Below are positions 25,863 through 35,861 of a DNA stretch of 64,000 nt, in pieces. Positions within the stretch are counted from its first letter, which is position 1. The number at the start of each line of letters is the position of its first letter. Position numbers and translations under genes: made by a program. Origin of the DNA: Clarkia xantiana subsp. parviflora (lineage: Eukaryota; Streptophyta; Magnoliopsida; Myrtales; Onagraceae); NCBI GenBank assembly GCA_036873135.1, contig JAPTYO010000010.1, forward strand, positions 26,467,772 to 26,531,771, written 5' to 3'. The notes under the pieces are model-generated. The model worked only from the letters and a program-made list of their open reading frames with translations. It did not search any database and was not told where the DNA came from.

Positions 25863-26545
25863 GGGACACAGCCGCCCTTTAATTGGCTACCGATAAAAAT
25901 AAAGAGAGTGCTCATGCATATTTTGTGAGAGCAGTGAAAAAATAAAAGGGTCACAGTTGTCCCTAAATCAACTACAGATAAAAAGGGTCACAGTCGTCCC
26001 TAAAACGACTACAAAGAAAGGGCCACAGCCACCCTTCAAATGGCTACAGGTAAAGAGCGCTCCTGCAATGTCAAAAGCGGGAAATAGGTGAAAGGGCCAC
26101 AGCCACCCTTAAAATGGCTACACCAAAAGAGTGATCTCGCGAACCCGGTGAGGGCGGGAAAATAAAAAGGGTCATAGTCATCCCTCTAAACGGCTACAAT
26201 AAAAAAATTCGCTCCCGGAACATGGATGGTGGGTATTAAGTGAAAGGGCCACAACCACCCTCGAAATGGTTACATACAGAGAGTGTTTCCCGGATCAGAG
26301 ACGAGGAATGTCTACAATCAAAAGAGCTCCCGCAACATTAGAGACGGTGAGAAAAGGGTCGCAGCCACCCTCCAAACGGCTAAAAATACTCCCGCATCGA
26401 GGCGAGAATAAATAACGGGCCACAGTCAACCCGAAATTGGTTACTAAAAAAGAGCTTCCGCAACAGCAAATGAGGAAAACAAAGATAGGGCCATAGCCAC
26501 CCTTTAAACGGCTACCAAATAAAGAGTGCTTCCGCTAGGTTGAAA
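25863..26545 (+). repeat. Degenerate tandem array, GGGCCACAGCCACCC units
   Basis: The block GGGYCACAGYCRYCCYT..AATGGCTAC recurs about nine times with spacers of 20-60 bases, many spacers holding GAGTGCT/GCTCC..GC motifs. Units differ strongly, so the array is old. Confidence 0.8.
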
Positions 26546-26868
26546 ACCCGAAAGGGCGACCTAGGCAAAATCAGGAAATAAGAGGCATGGTTGCAAGTTC
26601 AGGAATTGCAATCATGTCAAAAGGAGAGGAAATATAAAAATCGAGGGGCACGGTCGGAAATCTCTCATTCGGCCGTGGCAAAAGGAAAGAAAAAGAGAAA
26701 TTCTCAACAAAAAAAAAAAAGAGAGAGAAGAAGAAAAAAGAAAAAAGAAAAAAGAAAAAAGAGAAAAAAAAAATCTCGCTAGGTTGTCGCACAATGCACA
26801 ATTTAGGCAAAAATTAGGGACAAACACTCATGCGCAAGCGTATTTTCTACGGCACAGCGTCTTCCAAA

Positions 26869-27140
26869 CGACAAGCGAGACGGTTACAGTCTGCTCTCGC
26901 AAGTCACCATTCAAGGATGAGTAGGACTGTTACAGTCTGTTCCTACGAGTCAGCTTCACGACAAGCGAGACGGTTACAGTCTGCTCTCGCAAGTCACCAT
27001 TCAAGAATGAGTAGGACTGTTACAGTCTGTTCCTACGAGTCAAATTCACGGCAAACGGGACGGTTACAGTCTGTTCTCGCGAGTCACCATTCAAGGACGA
27101 GTAGGACTGTTACAGTCTGTTCCTACAAGTCACAACCGAC
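26869..27140 (+). repeat. Three 90-bp tandem repeats
   Basis: Units begin near 26871, 26961 and 27051 (ACAAGCGAGACGGTTACAG and variants), an exact 90-bp period. Each unit holds two related halves, GGTTACAGTCTGYTCTCGC and TGTTACAGTCTGTTCCTAC. The frame stays open through all three copies because 90 is divisible by 3, but there is no evidence of a protein. Confidence 0.92.
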
Positions 27141-27179
27141 AATCGGGATCTGAAGTTTTCCAGCTTCCTGAGAGTCAAC

Positions 27180-27608
27180 CCCGACGAACGAAGCCTTAGT
27201 ATTCAGCCTTCGCAAGTCACGCCACTAGAGGCACTTCTCCAACGGACGCCACTAGAGGCTCTTCTCCGACATACGCCGCTAAAGGCATCGCCAAAGGGTC
27301 TCCGATACGGTCTGACGTAGAGGTCTTCCGCCACCAGAGATATCACCAGAGGTTTTCCAGTACGACCTGACGTAGAGGTCTTCCGTTACCACTCGCCACT
27401 AAAGGCATCACCAAAGGTTCTCCGGTACGGTCTGACGTAGAGGTCTTTCCCCACCAGAGATATCACCAGAGGTTTTCCGGTACGGTCTGACGTAGAGGTT
27501 TTTCCGTTACCACTCGCCACTAGAGGCGTCACCAGAGGTTGTTGGTACTGTCTGACGTAGAGGTCTTCTGTTACCAATCATCACCAAAGGTTTTACTTTA
27601 TTGCACGC
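27180..27608 (+). repeat. Tandem array, CGCCACTAGAGG / GTCTGACGTAGAGG units
   Basis: Units combine CGCCACTARAGGC, CACCARAGGTTYTCCGGTACG and GTCTGACGTAGAGGTCTTC, with a period of about 120 bases for the full unit. The array resumes at 38484 after the nested insertion, showing that the insertion target was inside it. Confidence 0.8.
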
Positions 27609-28361
27609 TGATGGATATACGCTTGATTCGGGCTCGGTTTTAAATTATTCGAACCTCATACACGCACGTAAGACCCACTACGAAACCCAATCTCGAGCTA
27701 ACCGGGGGAAACCGGGCAAGTCGCGAACTTGCCCGGCACCCCCGGGGGGCTTACCCGGAATTCCGGGTAAGCTTAGCACCCCGGGGGGTGTCGCGCACAC
27801 CCCCTGTTTTGTCTCGAATGTATAGGAGACCCGATTTTTAACTAACTCCTATGTGTCCGAGACCTATGTTTCAAAGGCGCGCGCGTCCCGCTCGTGACAG
27901 CCGCCTGAGACGCGCGTCAGAGTCCTTTTCCCAAAGCTCTCCCCTGCATCCCGGAACACATTTCCACATTGAACCGGGTCAAAACCGGCTTACGGTCCAA
28001 GGTTGCCTATAAATAGCCACCTTGGGGGTAAACATTTTCAAGTCACTTAGGGTGAGAATTAAGAAAAGCTCTGACCTCTCTCTAAACTTTCTCTCTCTAG
28101 AACTGTCTAATGTTGATCGTCGGAGTGAGCGCACCAAGCACCCCCCCCCCCTCTCCACGAGAGTTGCTCGGTAATGCTCCTCTTGCAGGTACGGACGGAC
28201 AGTCAGCAAGAGAGCCCGAAGGACTTAGTGCGATTTTGAAGACGAAGCCAAAGGCCCGTGCACGACCCTAGGAGACGGACTTGGCCCAAACAAGCTCGCA
28301 CCCAACCCGAAGACATCGACAAGTTACTCAGCGGACAGCCCGCGTTAACTTGGTCGAAACA
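27609..28361 (+). repeat. 5' LTR of the inner element
   Basis: 753 bp, paired with 37731-38483. It contains unusual GC-rich inverted blocks, GGGGGAAACCGGGCAAG and CTTACCCGGAATTCCGGGTAAG-type palindromes at 27,705-27,790, upstream of the TATA box. Confidence 0.96.
28007..28016 (+). promoter_or_regulatory. TATA box of the inner LTR
   Basis: CTATAAATAG, kept in the 3' LTR near 38130-38139. It is the likely start region of the genomic transcript. Confidence 0.75.
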
Positions 28362-28363
28362 CT

Positions 28364-28379
28364 TGGCGCCGTCTGCGGG
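28364..28379 (+). other. Primer binding site of the inner element
   Basis: TGGCGCCGTCTGCGGG begins two bases after the LTR end. TGGCGCCGTCTG is a common primer site in plant gypsy elements of the Tat group. Confidence 0.8.
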
Positions 28380-28420
28380 CTTCGAACAGAAAGCCTGCGT
28401 TACTCAAACGAACAAGCAAG

Positions 28421-31400
28421 ATGGAAAACACATACACCATACACGGAGGCTTCAGTGCAGGGGGCGAAACCTCTTACGCAAGGGAGAGGTACGCCACCGG
28501 AAAAAGTGAAAAGCCACAGGAACCAGACGGAGAAGACACAATCATGGAAGACGTCATAGGCTTCTCAGCCAAAGACAGAGAGCACATAACGTTCCCCCAC
28601 AACGACGCCTTAGTCATTCAAATGACTATTGATGACATGGAAGTGAAGCGAATCCTGGTAGACGGAGGCTCCGCCCCAAATGTGCTAACAAAAGACATTG
28701 TCCTAGCACTCGGAAGAAAGAAAGCCATACAAACAATGAACTCACCTCTAGTGGGATTCATGGGAGATGCCAGGTACCCGCTGGGCACCATTACCCTTCC
28801 GGTAACTTTGGGCGAAGGAGAAAGACGTCTGAATATCGATGTACTATTCATAGTAGTCGAGAAGTTAAACGCCTACAATGGCATTCTCGGATACACGACC
28901 ATGAACGAATGGAGAATGGTGCCTTCAACGGCCCACCTAAAGATCAAGTTCCCAACCATTGCAGGTGTGGGAGAAGTTAGAGGAAACCAACAAGTAGCAA
29001 GAGAATTCCACAATGTTGCGCTACAACAAAACTTGAGGGGAAACATGCCAGTAGTACCCACCATCGACGAAGACCCAAGAGATGACTACGGGAGGCCTAC
29101 AGCGATGGACGAACTCCGTGAAGTCAAAATCGATGAGCCAGAAAGAATGGTGCGCGTAGGAGCATCATTATCAGAAGACGAAGTGATTGAAATCACAGCG
29201 CTCCTAACAGAATACAAAGACTTATTCGCATGGTCCCCAAAGGACATGCCAGGAATAAGCCCAGATGTCATTTGCCATAAACTCAACATCAACAAAGATG
29301 CTCGAGTAGTGAAACAAAAGCTAAGGTCGATAGGAGGAGACAAGAAGTTGGCCATTCGCGAGGAGGTAGGCAGACTGCTTGATGCAGGCTTCATTGAAGA
29401 ATCCAAGTATCGAACTTGGGTTGCCAACCCTGTAGTTGTTCCTAAACCAAATGGCAAGTCAAGAATGTGCATCGACTACAGAGACCTCAACAATGCATGC
29501 CCAAAAGATTCATATCCGCTCCCACGGATTGATCAATTGGTAGATGCGACTGCGGGCCATGAACTGATGACAGTTATGGATGCATACACGGGATACAACC
29601 AAATCCCAATGTTTTGGCAGGACGCCCCACATACGGCATTCTACGCTGACAGCGAAATTTATAACTACAAAGTTATGCCTTTCGGGTTAATCAATGCGGG
29701 GGCAACCTACCAAAGAATGGTCAATCTCATTTTCGGAGATCTGATTGGCGATAAAATGGAGGCGTACGTGGATGATATGGTCGTGAAATCCAAGAAAAGA
29801 AAGAACCACGCAGATGACCTACGCATAATCTTCGAGAGAATGCGTCAGTACCAAATAAGATTAAACCCCGCAAAGCGCGCTTTCGGGGTACAGTCAGGAA
29901 AAATACTTGGATTTATAGTGAGCGAATGGGGCATTGAAGCAAACCCTGAGAAGGTGAAGGCAATTGAAGAAATGGCCTCTCCAACAAAGCACAAAGAAGT
30001 ACAACAGCTCAACGGGCGCCTCGCAGCCCTGAACAGATTCCTGGCCAAAATCGGAGACAGAGCCCTCCCTTTCTTCGAAGGGCTACGCGCGAACAAGAAG
30101 TTTGAATGGACAGATGTCTGTGAAGAATCCTTCCAACAACTCAAACAACACTTGAAGACGCTCCCAAGACTAGCAAAGCTACTTCAAGGGGAGCCTCTTT
30201 TTCTCTACATATCAACTAGCAACACGGCAGTTAGCTCTGTACTAATAAAGGAAAAAGGAGGGGCGCAACTCCCGGTCTATTACGTGAGCAAAACACTGGC
30301 CAAGTATGAAGTCAATTACGTACCAATTGAGAAGCACTTGTACGCGCTTGTGATAGCCGCACGCAAGCTAAGGCCTTACTTCCACGCGCATGAAATAACG
30401 GTCCTCACAGACCAGCCTTTGAAGCACATCCTTGCAAAACCAAACATGTCAGGGAGATTGACGAAGTGGTCTGTAGAGTTAAGTGAATTCCGCATTCATT
30501 TCGCTCCACGGACAGCCATCAAAGGGCAGGCCTTGGCAGACTTCATAGCAGAGTTCACAGGAATCAAGCCCGAGCCACAAGTTGAAGTCCAAACAAATAT
30601 CCCACCCGCAGAAGTTTGGGAAATGTACACGGACGGATCATCCAACACCGGAGGCGCGGGGGCAGGATTACTACTAATCCCACCCGACGGCTCAAACCCC
30701 TTGAAGTACGCTTTGAACTTAACATTCAGAGCGACGAACAATGAGGCAGAATATGAGGCACTGATAACAGGCCTCAGGATAGCCAAAGGAGTTGGGGTGG
30801 AACACTTACGAGTAAAGTGTGACTCACAACTGGTCGTCAACCAGGTCAAAGGAGAGTACACTGCAAAGTCCGAAAACATGCAGAGATACTTGACACAAGC
30901 AAAGGAGTTGGTAGAAAGTTTCAAAACTTTCGACATAACTTCCGTCCCACGAGAAGAAAACCAGGAGGCCGATGCTCTAAGCAAGTATGCCCAAAATAAT
31001 GAACAAGGCAAAGAGACACACTTTGTGGAAAACAGGATAATATCCGTCATAGACCAATTCGAAGTAATGGCCATTGACGAAGAGGAAACTTGGATGACAC
31101 CAATCCAAGCATACCTCGCAGGAGGCACCCTACCGCAAGACAAAACTCAAGCAAGCAAGATCGAAAGGGTAGCCGTAAACTACGCCTTGATCGAGGGACA
31201 GCTCTACAGAAAGGGTTATTCTACACCATACCTAAGGTGTATCACAAGCACAGAAGGAACAACGGTACTAGAAGAACTCCATGGAGGAATGGCTGCCTCG
31301 CACGAAGGAGCTCGTGCGTTAATCCGCAAAGCCTTGAACTTGGGCTACTATTGGCCAACAATGAGAGCTCAAGCAACGAACATGGTGACAGAATGCGAAG

Positions 31401-32323
31401 CATGTCAGCTATATTCAAGGAACATCACAGCTCCAGCAGCAGAATTAAGCCCAATTTCAAGCGCATGGCCATTCGCACAATGGGGCATTGACTTGATCGG
31501 TCCACTCCCAAAATCGAAGGGCCAAGCAAAGTTCATAGTCGTCGCAATCGACTACTTCTCAAAATGGATTGAGGCTAAGCCACTGGCGCGCATCACAGAC
31601 ACACAAATCATGGACTTCATCCGAAACTACATAGTGGCTCGCTACGGTGTCCCGAAGATACTCATTAGCGACAACGGTACCCAATTCAGGAGTGGAAATA
31701 TGCAAAAATTCTGCGAACGTCTCAAGATAGACCACCGTTTTGCATCAGTGCATCACGCACAAACAAACGGCCAGGTCGAGTCAGCAAACAAGATAGTCCT
31801 GGACGGACTAAAGAAGAGAGTCCACGCTCTGAAAGGAGGTTGGGTGGACCAGCTAAGCAGTGTTTTATGGGCTGTGCGCACAACACCCAAAGAATCAACA
31901 GGTGAAACACCCTTCAGCCTAGTCTATGGAACCGAGGCAGTGACACCTATCGAAATCGCCGTCTCTTCATACACAACGACGCATTTTGACCCCCAAACCA
32001 ATGAGGAAGAAAGACGCCTCGACCTTCAGCTAACAGACGAACAAAGATGGAAATCAGAGCAAGTTCAAGCAAAGATGCGCCTAGCCACATCCAGATACTA
32101 CAACAGAAAGGTCAAGGCGCGACAATTCCATGTGGGAGAAATGGTGTGGAGAAGAAACGAATTCTCACACCTGGACCAAATCAACAAGATGTCCCCCAAG
32201 TGGGAAGGCCCCTACAAGATAGTAGCAGTCCCATACATTAATGCATACCGCATCCAAGATGTTGACGGGAACGAATTGCCTAACACTTTCAGCGGGGGAC
32301 ACTTGAAGAAATTCCATGCATAA
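28421..32323 (+). CDS. Pol polyprotein of Tat-lineage retrotransposon (PR-RT-RH-aRH-INT)
   Basis: Seen, residue numbers from ATG 28421: a short gag tail (about 1-30, TIHGGFSAGG); aspartic protease VDGGSAPN (80-87); reverse transcriptase with RMCIDYRDLNNACPKDSYPL (348-367), MPFGL (419-423) and YVDD (449-452); a first RNase H at about 590-680 that has YISTS instead of an active DAS-type motif, so it looks inactive; a second RNase H with TDGS (D738), NNEAEYEAL (E775/E777), CDSQL (D801) and EADALS (D851); integrase with an H-H-C-C finger ending CEAC (992-995), then D1024, D1084 and E1120. The double RNase H is the Tat signature. The frame is unbroken over 1,300 codons. Almost all of gag is missing: the frame starts 42 bases after the primer site, so packaging would need gag supplied from another element. 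Confidence 0.96.
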   Translation: MENTYTIHGGFSAGGETSYARERYATGKSEKPQEPDGEDTIMEDVIGFSAKDREHITFPHNDALVIQMTIDDMEVKRILVDGGSAPNVLTKDIVLALGRKKAIQTMNSPLVGFMGDARYPLGTITLPVTLGEGERRLNIDVLFIVVEKLNAYNGILGYTTMNEWRMVPSTAHLKIKFPTIAGVGEVRGNQQVAREFHNVALQQNLRGNMPVVPTIDEDPRDDYGRPTAMDELREVKIDEPERMVRVGASLSEDEVIEITALLTEYKDLFAWSPKDMPGISPDVICHKLNINKDARVVKQKLRSIGGDKKLAIREEVGRLLDAGFIEESKYRTWVANPVVVPKPNGKSRMCIDYRDLNNACPKDSYPLPRIDQLVDATAGHELMTVMDAYTGYNQIPMFWQDAPHTAFYADSEIYNYKVMPFGLINAGATYQRMVNLIFGDLIGDKMEAYVDDMVVKSKKRKNHADDLRIIFERMRQYQIRLNPAKRAFGVQSGKILGFIVSEWGIEANPEKVKAIEEMASPTKHKEVQQLNGRLAALNRFLAKIGDRALPFFEGLRANKKFEWTDVCEESFQQLKQHLKTLPRLAKLLQGEPLFLYISTSNTAVSSVLIKEKGGAQLPVYYVSKTLAKYEVNYVPIEKHLYALVIAARKLRPYFHAHEITVLTDQPLKHILAKPNMSGRLTKWSVELSEFRIHFAPRTAIKGQALADFIAEFTGIKPEPQVEVQTNIPPAEVWEMYTDGSSNTGGAGAGLLLIPPDGSNPLKYALNLTFRATNNEAEYEALITGLRIAKGVGVEHLRVKCDSQLVVNQVKGEYTAKSENMQRYLTQAKELVESFKTFDITSVPREENQEADALSKYAQNNEQGKETHFVENRIISVIDQFEVMAIDEEETWMTPIQAYLAGGTLPQDKTQASKIERVAVNYALIEGQLYRKGYSTPYLRCITSTEGTTVLEELHGGMAASHEGARALIRKALNLGYYWPTMRAQATNMVTECEACQLYSRNITAPAAELSPISSAWPFAQWGIDLIGPLPKSKGQAKFIVVAIDYFSKWIEAKPLARITDTQIMDFIRNYIVARYGVPKILISDNGTQFRSGNMQKFCERLKIDHRFASVHHAQTNGQVESANKIVLDGLKKRVHALKGGWVDQLSSVLWAVRTTPKESTGETPFSLVYGTEAVTPIEIAVSSYTTTHFDPQTNEEERRLDLQLTDEQRWKSEQVQAKMRLATSRYYNRKVKARQFHVGEMVWRRNEFSHLDQINKMSPKWEGPYKIVAVPYINAYRIQDVDGNELPNTFSGGHLKKFHA

Positions 32324-33426
32324 ACAAGAAAGGAAACCATAGAACTAAAAGCCGTCGTATCAAGCTTTTTAGTCTTCATTACTTTAAAAGAAGGAGATGT
32401 GTAACTCCATACTTGCGCATCAAATGAAGTTATGTTGTAAATACTAACAAAATTCATGTCTCTTGTAGGCACACTATTAACTCACATACAACGCCTAAGC
32501 TGAAAATCAAGGCATCAAAACACAACAACAGTGACAACAGGCCAACCAATACAAGGCTCATCACTACAACCAAAGCAAAGGACGCACGACTCATCCAAGG
32601 AGTTGGAATATTTTCATCAAGGATGTGGACGTACTAATCTATTCACATCCTTGCCAAGCCGGGGGACAAATGGTTCCTTAGGGTTCCTCCCTCGCAACCA
32701 AACGCAAGTGTCGGACGTACTAATCTATCCACACTTAGCCACCGTCAAAGGATGTGGACGTACTAATCTATCCACATCCCATGAAACAAGAGAGGTGCGT
32801 GGCTCCTCAGGAAACCACCATCTTGTCAAAACATCATAATGAAGATCCATGATTTCGTAAGGAACTATCTTCTTATGAAAATCAAAAGAAGGACAAGCGG
32901 TTCCTTAGAGTTCCCCCCTTCTCATAAAAATTGCAAGTGTCGGACGTACTAATCTATCCACACTTCGCAATCCAACAATCTCACCAAGGATGTGAACGTA
33001 CTAATCTATTCACATCCTTGCAAAAGAAGGACAAGCGGTTCCTTAGGGTTCCCCCTTTCTCATAAAATTGCAAGTGTCGGACGTACTAATCTATCCACAC
33101 TTCGCAATCCAACAATCTAACCAAGGATGTGAACGTACTAATCTATTCACATCCTTGCAAAAGAGAGAAAGCGGTTCCATACGGATCCCCCTCACAAAAG
33201 TGTCGGACGTACTAATCTATCCGCACTTCACTATCCTATGTTATGACTAAAATAACAAGGAGATATTCAGTTATCACATATATCTAATGCATTCATGACA
33301 AGCATATATATATAAGATCAAACAGGTCTACGATAGCAAATCCAAACATCAAACAACAAACAAGTCCTTCGCCAAAATACTACGCATGCAAAGGAACAAA
33401 CAAACACACAAAGGGTCCATATCGAC
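32324..33426 (+). repeat. Array of eight short hairpins between pol and the antisense gene
   Basis: Hairpins at about 32621-32650, 32706-32736, 32750-32779, 32935-32965, 32988-33017, 33072-33102, 33125-33154 and 33198-33228. Two stem types alternate: GGATGTG...CACATCC and AAGTGTCGG...CCACACTT, each around the constant loop GGACGTACTAATCTATCC (variants GAACG, ATTC). Spacers repeat AAGCGGTTCCTTAGGGTTCC. The array has the layout of a structured or protein-binding region; function unknown. Confidence 0.88.
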
Positions 33427-35861
33427 CTAGTCAAGGAGATCGCGCACATCAACCTCGCAGTCCTCCGTCGCAAAGGGATCACATGCAGGGGTATCACCAA
33501 AGATATCAGCATCCCGCTCAAAGCTAAACATCGGCTCACCATCTGCACTAATGGTGTCCTCCACCTGAAGAGAGGAAGACCCCCCCAAATCACTCAAACC
33601 AATCACACCAGCAGCATCCAATCTCTCGAAGGGAAACTGGGGGGCAAGACGATGCATCAGAGGAACGAAGTCATCAAGAAACTCCTTCTTCAAAGACTCA
33701 TAACTCGCCTGAACGGCGGAAAGGAAAGGCTCGCTCTGAGGATACCGCTTAAAGGCGCCGGCCTTGCCTTCCGACTCCTTCGCCTTTTGCAACTCGGCAG
33801 CCCGCACCCCCTCCCGGAGTGCCATCCGATCCTTCACAGCAGACAGCTGATCTCGGATCTCGGCAACACGAGCTTGACTCGAGGCAAGTGCATCAGATAA
33901 TATGAGAAGCTCCCCAGCATGGCCTTTCGCATCCTCAGTCAAAGAGACCTGCTCCTTCATTAGCTCCTCATGGCTCTCCAGAAGCTGATCTTTCTCATCA
34001 GAAAGCTCGATGACAAAAGAGGATAAGTTGGCAATATCAGCATTAACCTGCATCAAAAAGAGTATAACTATCAAAACAAGTGCAACAATGAACGAATCAC
34101 TTCTAAGAAGGATAAACACTCACCGGAGCGAAGACCCCAACGTTCTCCTCCACAAAGGCGCGCGCACTAGCAGAATTCGGGGGGCACTCCTTCCGATCTG
34201 CAGGGGGAACAGACCTCTGCACCACCCGAACGCCAACTTCAGGAGTGCTCAAGGACGCATCCTTGGGAAAACGAAGACGCGTACCCGAGTAGGGCACCCA
34301 CACACCACCTGTGACGTCGCGTTCAAAGCGACGGACAAGATCACTTCTGCGAAGCGAAGGAAGTGGAGGGATGTCTGCAAAGCACAAACATAAGCAAACA
34401 TACAAGCAAAAAATGCTAAGTACATAAAAAGAGATACCACACACCTGAAACTGGGGGGACCTCCTCTGCTGTCACATGCATCGGCTCGGGGGCAGGAGGG
34501 ACGCGCTCAGCAACATGCTTCCTCTTGTCGCGTGAAAGCATACGTGAACCTGGGGGGACCTCGTCCGCCGTCCCATGCCTCGGCCCGGGGGCAGGAGGGA
34601 CGCGCTCGGCAACTTGCTTCCTCTTGTCACGAGAAGGCAAGACAGACGTTCCCTCAACTCTCAAGCGCTTAGGATCACCCGAGGCACGCGCCGCAACATC
34701 GGTCCTCTTAACGGAGGGGCGCCGAGAGGAGTCAGCAACGGGTTCCGCCCGCTCCCTCTCAGCAGGCGCGCGACCTGCAAACAGGAAGAAGAAAACATTA
34801 GAACTACAAACAGAAATACAGCCGAAAACGATAAAAAGGGAGAAGTACTTTACCCATAGGTCCTTTTCCTCGCCCATGACGAGGCCCTTCAGCAGGGGCC
34901 GGAGCAGCAACGGGGAGCCCTCGTGCAGCATCAGTCTGCAATGCCAGTTGCTTGTTAAGAAACCAACCTACAGGATAACATAAGACAAGGTTATAAAAAT
35001 TCGAAAGCATACCAAGACACCCTGGGAAGAAGATACGATGATGCCTGCGGCAAGCAACTCCTCTTCAGAACCCTGAGTCAAAGGGACTATAGCCCCCGCC
35101 CGATTGTCGCGAAAGATCTCGTGAAAGGCCTTCTCATCCTGAGGGGTATACTCGGAAAAGGAAGGGACAGGGTCACGCTCCAGGACATGACACGTCTCCC
35201 ACTTAGTCCCGACGTCGCTCACAAAGAAATAATGATTCTGCAATTCCTGGGAGCGAGGGTAAGGGGTGGCAAACCGCCCGCTCGGCTTCCACTTGGCACC
35301 CCCAAGGCCAAATGAGGAAAGGCAAGGCCACCGGCTGCAAAAGGTGGACAACCCCGATTTGTCTCGCCGCTCCAGGCGGTAGAAGGTCCGGAAAAGAATC
35401 AAGGAGTAAGCCCATGAGTGCTTGTGGCACTGAATACGAAAACAGGTCCACACGTGAAAAGCAGCAGGGGAGAGATTGAGGGGCGAGATGTGGAAATGAC
35501 GACATAAGCGGACAAGATCCTTGCAGTAAGGAAAACGCAAGCCCTCCTCTATCTGTCCCGTGTAAACTACATCTAGGTCCACGGGAGGGACGGTAACTGA
35601 GCCAACTTCGACATCTTTGCATATGTCAAATGGGAAGAATGCTTCAGAAAGAGGACAGACCCCCGACTTATCTACGCTCTCCACAAACTCCTCAGTCGTA
35701 ATACGATTGGGAGGATAGGTCTGAGTCATCGCAATGGCTTCATGGCTAGCACCTGTCCCGGGAAAATCGAGTCGGAGTAAAAGGGGGGTGTCCTCGCTTA
35801 TCTCCAAACCATCATAAGAAAAGTAATATGTGCAAAGAAGGGGATCGGGAGACTCTCTCAT
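33427..35861 (-). CDS. Antisense five-exon gene inside the retrotransposon, 'putative gypsy-type transposon' domain plus coiled coil
   Basis: Seen: exons 35861-35013, 34935-34854, 34774-34445, 34374-34124 and 34047-33427. All have GT-AG borders, phases agree and the joined frame is 710 residues without a stop. Residues about 60-200 resemble the 'putative gypsy type transposon' domain (Pfam Transposase_28, by memory): GLRFPYCKDLVRLCRHFHIS followed by LSPAAFHVWTCF. The middle (284-420) is Pro/Arg/Lys-rich with two copies of SRDKRKxVAERVPPAP, nuclear-signal-like. The last exon begins with a coiled coil (IELSDEKDQLLESHEELMKE through RDQLSAVKDRMALREGVRA) and ends in an acidic tail. Known: several Tat-group elements carry extra antisense frames of unknown role. 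The frame survives intact through five exons, suggesting selection or recent origin. Expression would run towards pol, from a promoter in 35.9-37.7 kb. Confidence 0.82.

Noticed and set aside
26591..26827. Lys-rich and Phe-rich frames on both strands
   Set aside because: Produced by A/G runs in the leader of the outer element.
26869..27600. CRISPR-like appearance of regular repeats
   Set aside because: Units are directly abutting tandem repeats without unique spacers, in a plant retrotransposon.
28618..31910. Long minus-strand frames opposite pol (up to 215 codons)
   Set aside because: Shadows of the strongly supported pol frame.
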